From the NCBI GenBank assembly GCA_017452305.1, contig JAFTMQ010000007.1, positions 1 through 5,017 on the forward strand: a DNA stretch of 5,017 nt, given 5' to 3'. The notes below the pieces were generated by a model that worked only from the letters and a program-made list of their open reading frames with translations, did not search any database and was not told the origin of the DNA. A program made the translations under genes and the position numbers. The stretch is from Clostridia bacterium. Its GTDB lineage: Bacteria > Bacillota > Clostridia > Christensenellales > Borkfalkiaceae. Below are positions 1-5,017 of the stretch, one piece after another. Numbering within the stretch: position 1 is the stretch's first letter; each line of letters begins with the position of its first letter.

Positions 1-231
1 AAGTCCAATCCTGTCCTTTATGAAAAGTTGAAAGATAGAATCACGTTGGAAAGTATAACGTTCAGATTTATGCAAATTCACTTATACGAATTATTGTATT
101 CCAACGTGGACAGTCAAATGATGATAAAGACCTTCAAAGAGGACTGTATCGCGCTTGGTATTACGCATTACAAGGAAGGCATTGGATATCCCGATCAAGG
201 CGCGCTAGATTCATATTTGAATAGCCTTTAA
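1..231 (+). CDS. 3' end of an unidentified protein gene (5' truncated by window)
   Basis: The frame is open from the first base to a TAA at 229-231, giving about 76 C-terminal residues. A TTG at 28 and an ATG at 70 lie in frame, but neither has a convincing ribosome binding site ahead of it, so I read this as the tail of a longer gene entering from the left. The visible part looks mostly helical, with many charged and aromatic residues (LESITFRFMQIHLYELLY, then MMIKTFKEDCIALGITHYKEG), and has no signal peptide or membrane segment. The segment with a Glu/Arg-rich helix, then 'F..DC..LGI..Y.EG', loosely recalls the C-terminus of DUF4838 (GH67-like) surface proteins of Clostridia. That is recollection of a pattern only and weakly held. 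It runs in the same direction as the large lipoprotein gene 116 bp downstream, so co-transcription is possible but not shown. Confidence 0.7.
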   Translation, partial: KSNPVLYEKLKDRITLESITFRFMQIHLYELLYSNVDSQMMIKTFKEDCIALGITHYKEGIGYPDQGALDSYLNSL

Positions 232-335
232 GATGATGTACGCTTGCGATGGGTGTTATGAGTATTTCAGATATTCCCGCAAAGCAGGGATACAAAATGT
301 AAATCACGGCTAAACACCGCAAAATTTAAAAAAAT

Positions 336-341
336 AGGAGG
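336..341 (+). promoter_or_regulatory. Ribosome binding site of the large lipoprotein gene
   Basis: A perfect AGGAGG lies six bases before the GTG at 348. It decides the start: GTG 348 gives MKKLSLWL..., a normal positively charged signal-peptide N-terminus. The next in-frame ATG (372, residue 9) would remove those lysines and has no comparable site. Confidence 0.9.
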
Positions 342-347
342 AATAAC

Positions 348-416
348 GTGAAGAAACTTAGCTTATGGTTAATGGGCATTTTAACGATATGCTTGTCATT
401 GATTTGCGCGGCTTGT
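348..416 (+). other. Lipoprotein signal peptide with atypical lipobox
   Basis: Residues 1-23 show a lysine-containing n-region (MKK), a hydrophobic core (LWLMGILTICLSLI) and a small-residue cleavage site, A-A-C, with Cys23 (codon 414-416) as the likely lipidated residue. The -3 position is Cys20 rather than the usual Leu/Val/Ile, and another Cys (Cys26) follows, so the exact modified cysteine is slightly uncertain. The region after Cys23 (SSCNKEKD) is polar, as expected for a tether. Export by Sec and lipidation by Lgt are inferred. Confidence 0.8.
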
Positions 417-3400
417 TCATCATGCAACAAAGAAAAAGACGCAGTAAGCATCAGTGAAACCGCCATTACGCTTGACGTCGGCGCTACGCATACTTTAACG
501 GCAACGACCAATGTGAAAGACGGCGTTACGTGGTCCACGTCCGACGAGACTGTCGCGATGGTTGACAGCGGCGTTGTAACCGCTATTTCCGCGGGCACGG
601 CAACAATCACCGTAACAGCGGGAAAGGCAACGGCAACTTGTAACGTTACGGTCAACGAAGTCCAAGAATATGCTGAGCTTACCGTAGATAAAACGATCGT
701 TGAGCTTAAAGAAGGCGGGGCGAGCGTTTCTGTAACTGCAACCTTTACCGTTAACGACGAGGTCCGCGATTGCGCGTTGACTTGGACGAGTGAAAACCCC
801 GAAATTGCTACGGTTGAAAACGGGGAGATTACGCCCGTTGGCGTCGGCTCGACTATCATTACCGTTTCCGTAGTATATAAAGGTGAAGATTATATTGCGG
901 ACGTAAACGTAATGGTTAAGCCCGACGAACAAATTCAAGTCTCCAAAGGCAGTATCAACTTGGCTTTGGCAGAAGTCGGCGGCGCTGTTGTTTCGGATAC
1001 GTTCACGGCGACTGCATATAAAGCAGGCGTTGAAAACACCGAGGCTACCCTTGAATTTGCATCCAACAACGAGGACATTGCAATCGTTACCGTGGAAAAC
1101 GGCGTTGCAACCGTAACGTCCGTAGGGGAAGGCACGTGTACAATTAGCGTTTTCTATACGTCAACGAACGGCAAAATTGAAACGATTGTGCAAGTAACGG
1201 TAACCCGTCCTACCCTCGTTTTAGACCAAATTATCGAGATTCCTTACGTTGCAGACGGCACCGTGCTTGACGTCAGCGGTTTAGACCTGCAAGGCACGCT
1301 TGAAAGCGTTTATTTCGGCGACGAAAAAGTGGGTGGCGAGGACGGTGTTCTTGACACGGAATTCGTGGAAAAGAACAAAGGCTTTATTATCCCCGTAGAA
1401 ATCCGCACGAATATTTTGAAATACGAAATGGAACTTTTGATTGCAATCCCTTATATGGCGGAGCCTAAACAAGAAACAGCATCGTTTGAATTGGTAGATA
1501 TGCCCACCTTTGACGGCGACGCAACGACGCTTGGCTTCCCCGAAGGCACGGAAATCGCATACGAGCTCACGATCGGTGAAAATGCGGGTGCTGAGGGTTG
1601 GACGAATAGAATGATTATCAACGCGGCTCCGGATAAAGACGTTGTCGTATTCGACGTTATCGTAACGTCCATCGCATCTCTTGATTTCCGCTTTACGATG
1701 TGGCCCGCGAAGAACGTGGTGGAAACGCAAGGCTCTTACGGCGTCAGTGCAAAAACGGTTGATCCTTCTACCGACGCAGATTGGAATAGAAAGATATTTG
1801 TTTTAGGCGCGGATGGCAAACAGCCTTCTGTATTCGCAACGGAAACGCTTTACACCATATACTTCTTTGTGAACAAAGGGGAATCGCACGTGCATTTCAG
1901 TACGTTTACGACGGGTATCGTTCACGTTGCCAATATCAGATGTCTTGACGCGGGGGAAATTGAAAACGATCCTACCCTTCCGCCTCCGCCGATTAGCCAA
2001 GGGGAAGAGCATAATCCTATGCCTACCTTCGACGGCGACGTAACGACGCTCGGCTTTGAAGTAGGTACGGTTGTATATCAAATTGATGGGCCGCAAAGTA
2101 ACGCGTCCGACGTGAAATTGGTGGCGCAAATCGATTCGTCCGGCGACGTAATGTACGCGAAATTGGATTTCGTTTTGTCGGCGGCGGCAAATTCCCTCGG
2201 CTTGTGGATTACCGCAAAAAATTCCCACCTTGGGTATTATACTGTAAGCCCGACGGGCGTTACGGCAGACGTCGTTGTCGATCCGACGAGAGAGATTTTC
2301 GTAACCGATGCAAACGGCACAAGGGTGGATAGCTTTAATGCAAACACGATGTATACGTTATACGTCAAGCTTGACGGCAGAGAAGCAACCATTCAGCTTA
2401 CCACGTGGGCGGATTTGACTATTTACGTTGCAAACGTGAAGTGCGTAACGGCGGACGAAGTGCCCTTCACGCCTCCTGCTCCTCCCATTGACGGGAAAGA
2501 GCTCAGCGTTTTGTTTATCGGCAACAGCTTCTCCGACGATACGGAAGCGTATATTGTAGATATGCTTTTGCATCTCGGCTATACGAATATCAACGTGGGT
2601 AACTTGTATATCGGCGGTTGCGAAATCGATACGCATTATTACAATATTACCAATGATGTTAGAGCGTATGATTTCAGAATGAGAAGTCATAACGGCAGTA
2701 AGTTTACCGAATATGAAACGATTACGGTCGGCAATCAAAAGCAATCGATTGCCTTCGCCATCGCTTATAAGAATTGGGATATTATCAGCGTTCAACAAGC
2801 GAGTGGCGTAAGCGGTAAAGCGGATACGTACAACAACTTGGAAGCATTGGTTGCGGAAGTTCAAAAGCAAGCGACCAACCCCGACGTTGAAATCGTATTC
2901 AATATGACTTGGGCATACCAAGCAAATTCTACGCACGCGCAATTCCCCGATTATGACAGCGATCAAATGACGATGTATAACGCCATCGTTTCCGCTGTGC
3001 AGGAAAAGGTAACTTATACGGTTATTCCCAACGGTACGGCGATTCAAAATGCAAGAACTTCCTTGCTCGGCGATAACCTCACGCGCGACGGATATCACCT
3101 TGACTTAAAGATTGGCCGTTATATCGCAGGTCTTACCTTCGTTGCCAAAGTAACGGGCGAAGATATTGCAAACTTTGGTTATGCGCCTAACGGCGTTACA
3201 AGCAAGCAAAAGGAAATTGCAATTGAAAGCGTACAAAACGCGCTCGAAAAACCTTTTGAAGTAACGCAATCTCAAGTAAAAGAAGACGTCGTTGAAGAGA
3301 AAGACGTTATGCCCGGTGGCTCGAATGCGGACGCTGTAAAAGAATACGACGGGGACGTAACCGCACTCGGTTTTGCGGAAGGCACAACGGTATTTGAATA

Positions 3401-5017
3401 CGTAGGCGTGAATTCCGACACCGACAAGGCGTCCATCAAAGTGGATTCTGTAAATTACGATTACGTAGAAGTACAGTTCGTTATCACGGCGGGCGACGGC
3501 TACTTCTTCATGCACGGACTTAAAGAGGGTAATTGGTATAACAGCGGTATTTCGTATATTGTCGATCCGAGTTGGATTCGTTTGGGCGACGGTAACAACA
3601 CTGTTTCGGATAGAAGAATTGAGGTGCTTGACGCGGACGGCAACAACGTAACGTCGTTGATGAGCAAAAACGTTCTTTACACGTTGAGAGTATTCATCAG
3701 GGTTGGCGAATTGGACGAAATCAGAATTAGCAAAAACGGTTCGACGATCTATTTTGCCAACGTAACGCACGGCTTGGAGGCAGATCTTCCCGTCGAAGGG
3801 CCCATCAAGCAAGGGTCAGGCCAAGCGGCATTACCCACGTACACGGGCGACGTGACAACGCACGGATTTACAGCAGACAACTTCGTTCAATATATGACTA
3901 CGGAAACCTCGTCCAACGTTTGGGGTGCAGATCCCGTAAGCGGTAAGACGAGAGAACAGCTCGCGGCGAGAATTCCCGGTGAATCAGGCAAATACGTAAC
4001 GATTAAGTTTGCTATGTCCGAAGACGTTGCAAGCGGAAGCGTATTCTACGTATGGGGGCTTTTAGGTTCGAGCCACACGGTAAACGGCGGTTTAAATTTC
4101 ACCACTACGACGCATGGTCAAATTTTGGACGTCAACGGTTATCCCGTTACTTCCATTACTAAGAACACCGTTTACGTGTTAGAGTTTTATATAGCAGGTA
4201 CGGACACGTATAAGGTTTCCAACCTTGTTTCCACGGGTATGGAATTGTATTTCGCACCGGACAGCATCACCTATTCCGATGTTTCAATCAAGGTAGAACC
4301 TCCAATCGTCGATGACGGCGACGACATGGAAGATGCGCCTATCCTTTCCGGTGAAACGACGAGTACGGCGTTGAGCGTTTACGACGGTTCGGTAACCGAT
4401 CTCGGCTTTGAAAGCGGGACGACGGTATATCAACTTGTCAGCGTTGATGCTTGGAATGATAGGGTGAAAATCGCGGCAGATCCTAACTGCAAATACTTGG
4501 ACGTACAATTTATCGTTTCCAAGGGCGCTTGGTACTTTAACGTTTGGCTTTGCAACGCAAATGGTATGCTAGACGGGAGCTATCTCGTGGCAGAACTCGG
4601 CGGCGGCACAGAGCATGCTACTTTCGGCGTTGGTTTTGCTAAACATACGCCAAATACGGGCGCAAACGGCGGAAACACGCGCATTCAGGTGCTTGACGCG
4701 GACGGCAACGTCGTTATTGGCGGACGTACCAACGGAACGATTTACACGTTGCGCGTTTGGCTTGAAGACGAAGGCGTAACCGAAGTGCAAATCGGTCAGG
4801 ACAACGTAACTATGTACTTTGCGAATATCGAAAGCACGGACAAGGAACCCGTGAAGATGATTACGCAAGGGGACGGCGCGACGACATTGCCCACGTACAC
4901 GGGCGACGTGACAACGCATGGCTTTGCAGCAGGCACGCTTGTTCAATATATGACTACGGAAACCTCGTCCAACGTTTGGGGTGCAGATCCCGTAAGCGGT
5001 AAGACGAGAGAACAGCT
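348..5017 (+). CDS. Giant secreted lipoprotein: Big_2 stalk, DUF4886 SGNH-hydrolase-like domain and tandem A-modules (3' end beyond window)
   Basis: The frame is open from GTG 348 to the window edge, at least 1556 residues, with no in-frame stop found on reading through. Domain order: lipoprotein signal peptide (1-23); three Big_2-like Ig folds (about 32-104, 110-191, 195-287); an unassigned beta-rich stretch (288-384); module A1 (385-534); linker with four prolines (542-557); A2 (558-700); Pro linker (705-713); DUF4886 domain (719-972); A3 (about 998-1141); A4 (1162-1316); acidic linker (about 1320-1330); A5 (1342-1496); A6 (1514 to the edge). The DUF4886 domain keeps GNSFS with Ser727 and DGYH with Asp914/His917, the positions expected for an SGNH-type Ser-His pair. 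I infer a cell-surface esterase or related hydrolase acting on a glycan, on an Ig-like stalk. Substrate is unknown, and the repeated modules may bind ligand or only act as spacers. No sortase signal can be judged because the C-terminus is missing. The array structure suggests copy number may vary between strains. Confidence 0.95.
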   Translation, partial: MKKLSLWLMGILTICLSLICAACSSCNKEKDAVSISETAITLDVGATHTLTATTNVKDGVTWSTSDETVAMVDSGVVTAISAGTATITVTAGKATATCNVTVNEVQEYAELTVDKTIVELKEGGASVSVTATFTVNDEVRDCALTWTSENPEIATVENGEITPVGVGSTIITVSVVYKGEDYIADVNVMVKPDEQIQVSKGSINLALAEVGGAVVSDTFTATAYKAGVENTEATLEFASNNEDIAIVTVENGVATVTSVGEGTCTISVFYTSTNGKIETIVQVTVTRPTLVLDQIIEIPYVADGTVLDVSGLDLQGTLESVYFGDEKVGGEDGVLDTEFVEKNKGFIIPVEIRTNILKYEMELLIAIPYMAEPKQETASFELVDMPTFDGDATTLGFPEGTEIAYELTIGENAGAEGWTNRMIINAAPDKDVVVFDVIVTSIASLDFRFTMWPAKNVVETQGSYGVSAKTVDPSTDADWNRKIFVLGADGKQPSVFATETLYTIYFFVNKGESHVHFSTFTTGIVHVANIRCLDAGEIENDPTLPPPPISQGEEHNPMPTFDGDVTTLGFEVGTVVYQIDGPQSNASDVKLVAQIDSSGDVMYAKLDFVLSAAANSLGLWITAKNSHLGYYTVSPTGVTADVVVDPTREIFVTDANGTRVDSFNANTMYTLYVKLDGREATIQLTTWADLTIYVANVKCVTADEVPFTPPAPPIDGKELSVLFIGNSFSDDTEAYIVDMLLHLGYTNINVGNLYIGGCEIDTHYYNITNDVRAYDFRMRSHNGSKFTEYETITVGNQKQSIAFAIAYKNWDIISVQQASGVSGKADTYNNLEALVAEVQKQATNPDVEIVFNMTWAYQANSTHAQFPDYDSDQMTMYNAIVSAVQEKVTYTVIPNGTAIQNARTSLLGDNLTRDGYHLDLKIGRYIAGLTFVAKVTGEDIANFGYAPNGVTSKQKEIAIESVQNALEKPFEVTQSQVKEDVVEEKDVMPGGSNADAVKEYDGDVTALGFAEGTTVFEYVGVNSDTDKASIKVDSVNYDYVEVQFVITAGDGYFFMHGLKEGNWYNSGISYIVDPSWIRLGDGNNTVSDRRIEVLDADGNNVTSLMSKNVLYTLRVFIRVGELDEIRISKNGSTIYFANVTHGLEADLPVEGPIKQGSGQAALPTYTGDVTTHGFTADNFVQYMTTETSSNVWGADPVSGKTREQLAARIPGESGKYVTIKFAMSEDVASGSVFYVWGLLGSSHTVNGGLNFTTTTHGQILDVNGYPVTSITKNTVYVLEFYIAGTDTYKVSNLVSTGMELYFAPDSITYSDVSIKVEPPIVDDGDDMEDAPILSGETTSTALSVYDGSVTDLGFESGTTVYQLVSVDAWNDRVKIAADPNCKYLDVQFIVSKGAWYFNVWLCNANGMLDGSYLVAELGGGTEHATFGVGFAKHTPNTGANGGNTRIQVLDADGNVVIGGRTNGTIYTLRVWLEDEGVTEVQIGQDNVTMYFANIESTDKEPVKMITQGDGATTLPTYTGDVTTHGFAAGTLVQYMTTETSSNVWGADPVSGKTREQ
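441..659 (+). other. Bacterial Ig-like domain 1 (Big_2 type)
   Basis: Residues 32-104 follow the Big_2 pattern: a first strand 'VSISETAITLDVGAT', 'LTATTN', the core 'VTWSTSDETVAMVDSGVVTA', then 'AGTATITVTAGKATATCNVTV'. The W-S-T-S-D and G-x-x-T-A-x-x-x-G-T-A-T-I-T-V motifs are the family hallmarks. These folds usually act as stalks or adhesive spacers on secreted proteins. Confidence 0.92.
675..920 (+). other. Bacterial Ig-like domain 2 (Big_2 type)
   Basis: Residues 110-191 repeat the same fold: 'LTVDKTIVELKEGG', 'SVTATF', 'LTWTSENPEIATVENGEITP', 'GVGSTIITVSVVYKG', ending 'ADVNVMVK'. The W-T-S-E-N-P-E-I-A-T-V core is close to the Big_2 consensus. It is joined to its neighbours by short linkers. 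Confidence 0.9.
930..1208 (+). other. Bacterial Ig-like domain 3 (Big_2-like, divergent)
   Basis: Residues 195-287 keep the order 'INLALAEVGG', 'FTATAY', 'LEFASNNEDIAIVTVENGVATVTSVGEGTCTISV', ending 'IVQVTVTRP'. The conserved Trp of the core is replaced (LEFASNNED in place of LTWTSENPE), and the domain is slightly longer, so it is a divergent member of the family. Confidence 0.82.
1209..1499 (+). other. Unassigned beta-rich segment between Ig-like domains and the A-module array
   Basis: Residues 288-384. Alternating hydrophobic and polar residues (VLDVSGLDLQGTLESVYFGD, GFIIPVEIRTNILKYEMELLIAI) suggest a small beta domain or a fourth, diverged Ig-like fold. It ends in a Pro/Gln/Glu linker (AEPKQETASFELVD) before A1. 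I do not recognise the family and see no catalytic motif. Confidence 0.5.
1500..1949 (+). repeat. A-module 1 (residues 385-534)
   Basis: First copy of a repeated module of about 150 residues. It opens with 'MPTFDGDATTLGFPEGTEIAYEL', passes through 'GWTNRMII', then 'VDPSTDADWNRKIFVLGADG', 'TLYTIYFFV' and closes with 'VHVANIRC'. The same landmarks recur in the other copies. The pattern of strands separated by turns suggests a beta-sandwich. It is followed by a DPTLPPPP linker. Confidence 0.8.
2019..2447 (+). repeat. A-module 2 (residues 558-700)
   Basis: Second copy, opening 'MPTFDGDVTTLGFEVGTVVYQI', which is nearly the same as A1 over its first strands in both protein and DNA. It then has 'VVDPTREIFVTDANG', 'TMYTLYVKL' and the closing 'IYVANVKC'. 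A Pro-rich linker (PFTPPAPP, residues 705-712) leads straight into the DUF4886 domain. The Trp seen in A1 and A5 near residue 40 of the module is absent here. Confidence 0.8.
2502..3263 (+). other. DUF4886 domain, SGNH-hydrolase-like (residues about 719-972)
   Basis: The domain starts 'LSVLFIGNSFSDDTEAYIVD', where GNSFS (725-729) is the block I nucleophile motif and Ser727 the expected catalytic serine. 'VGNLYIGGCEIDTH' (GGC at 756-758, His763), 'WDIISVQQASG' (810-820), 'FNMTWAYQ' (851-858), 'DQMTMYNAI' and 'TRDGYHLDLKIGRYIAG' follow in the family's order. Asp914-x-x-His917 provides the catalytic acid and base of an SGNH fold. I recognise this as DUF4886, placed in the SGNH/GDSL hydrolase group. 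The motifs all look intact, so the domain is probably active. By analogy it could be a carbohydrate esterase (for example removing acetyl groups), but that is inference and the substrate cannot be read from the sequence. Confidence 0.9.
3339..3770 (+). repeat. A-module 3 (residues about 998-1141)
   Basis: Third copy, right after the hydrolase domain and a charged linker (VKEDVVEEKDV). Landmarks are 'KEYDGDVTALGFAEGTTVFEY', 'YVEVQFVIT', 'YIVDPSWIRLGDG', 'RRIEVLDADGN', 'VLYTLRVFI' and 'IYFANVTH'. It shares 23 identical bases with A5 across the LDADGN turn (3622-3644 and 4687-4709). Confidence 0.82.
3804..3961 (+). repeat. Direct DNA repeat, copy 1 (partner 4860-5017)
   Basis: This block, from the IKQG linker into module A4, matches 4860-5017 at an offset of exactly 1056 bp. 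Bases 3834-3862 are identical to 4890-4918, and 3885-3961 are identical to 4941-5017, including third codon positions. The first 27 bases (linker) are only partly alike. Confidence 0.93.
3831..4295 (+). repeat. A-module 4 (residues 1162-1316), second subtype
   Basis: Opens 'LPTYTGDVTTHGFTADNFVQYM' and then carries an extra stretch, 'SSNVWGADPVSGKTREQLAA', that A1, A2, A3 and A5 lack. It continues 'YVTIKFAMSEDV', 'GQILDVNGYPVTSIT', 'TVYVLEFYI' and closes 'YSDVSIKV' instead of the usual Y-F-A-N ending. Its first 131 bases are almost the same as the start of A6. An acidic linker (VDDGDDMED) follows. Confidence 0.8.
4371..4835 (+). repeat. A-module 5 (residues 1342-1496)
   Basis: Fifth copy, first subtype: 'LSVYDGSVTDLGFESGTTVYQL', 'AWNDRVKIAADPNCKYLDVQFIVS' (matching A1's GWTNRMII region), 'IQVLDADGN', 'TIYTLRVWL' and 'MYFANIES'. 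A Gly-rich insertion (about 1421-1448, ELGGGTEHATFGVGF) replaces the VDP[ST] segment of A1-A3. Confidence 0.8.
4860..5017 (+). repeat. Direct DNA repeat, copy 2 (partner 3804-3961)
   Basis: This is the second copy, running into the window edge while still identical. The 1056-bp period is 352 whole codons, so gain or loss of one unit would keep the reading frame. Confidence 0.93.
4887..5017 (+). repeat. A-module 6, second subtype, cut by window end
   Basis: Residues from 1514 repeat A4: 'LPTYTGDVTTHGF' then 'GTLVQYMTTETSSNVWGADP'. Against 3831-3961 I count nine mismatches over 131 bases, and none over the final 77 bases to the window edge. The match therefore probably extends beyond the window. 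Confidence 0.85.

Noticed and set aside
28..231. Independent small protein starting at TTG 28
   Set aside because: The frame is open back to base 1 and no Shine-Dalgarno precedes the TTG, so the tail of a longer gene is the simpler reading.
244..275. Possible promoter: TTGCGA as a -35 box with CAGATA or GATATT downstream
   Set aside because: The -35 is passable, but the -10 candidates match the consensus poorly, so I do not annotate it. The large gene may have its own promoter here or be co-transcribed.
275..290. Hairpin TCCCGC-AAA-GCAGGGA in the intergenic gap, considered as a terminator for the upstream gene
   Set aside because: The stem is six pairs with one bulged A and is followed by TACAAAATGT, not a T run, so it is not a convincing intrinsic terminator.
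258..302. A 14-codon open frame (ATG at 258, TAA at 300-302) in the gap
   Set aside because: It is too short to support, has no clear ribosome binding site and no recognisable leader-peptide features.
326..4946. Many reverse-strand open frames of 66-246 codons across the large gene
   Set aside because: They all lie opposite one continuous forward frame that has a strong ribosome binding site, signal peptide and recognisable domains. Their translations show no domain motifs, and their openness follows from the codon bias of the forward gene.
3831..5017. CRISPR-like or non-coding tandem array
   Set aside because: The repeat period is 1056 bp, the repeats are in-frame coding sequence, and there are no short regular repeats with spacers.

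Overview
The window is almost entirely one very large gene. It begins at a GTG at 348 behind a strong ribosome binding site and is still open at the last base, giving at least 1556 codons. The product is a secreted, probably lipid-anchored, multidomain surface protein. Before it, bases 1-231 carry the 3' end of another same-strand gene, and a 116-bp gap (232-347) separates the two.

Layout of the large protein: a lipoprotein-type signal peptide (residues 1-23), three bacterial Ig-like (Big_2-type) domains (about 32-287), an unassigned beta-rich segment (about 288-384), then a string of related modules of about 145-155 residues that I call A1 to A6. A1 and A2 are followed by proline-rich linkers. 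Between A2 and A3 sits a well-preserved SGNH-hydrolase-like domain of the DUF4886 family (about 719-972). A3, A4, A5 and the start of A6 follow. A4 and A6 are nearly identical in DNA over the part visible, at an offset of exactly 1056 bp (352 codons), so the array grew recently by duplication or was homogenised by gene conversion. The window stops inside A6.

The likely organism is a low-to-moderate-GC Gram-positive bacterium, plausibly an uncultured Clostridia-type gut or rumen Firmicute. This rests on the AGGAGG Shine-Dalgarno sequence, the lipoprotein signal followed by stacked Big_2 domains, and the DUF4886 domain. It is an inference from style, not from a marker gene. Functionally the protein looks like a surface stalk (Big_2) presenting an esterase-like catalytic domain flanked by repeated beta-sandwich-like modules that could bind carbohydrate or another surface ligand. 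The binding role is a guess. No RNA gene, CRISPR array, transposase or convincing terminator is visible. The long reverse-strand reading frames are shadows of the large gene.
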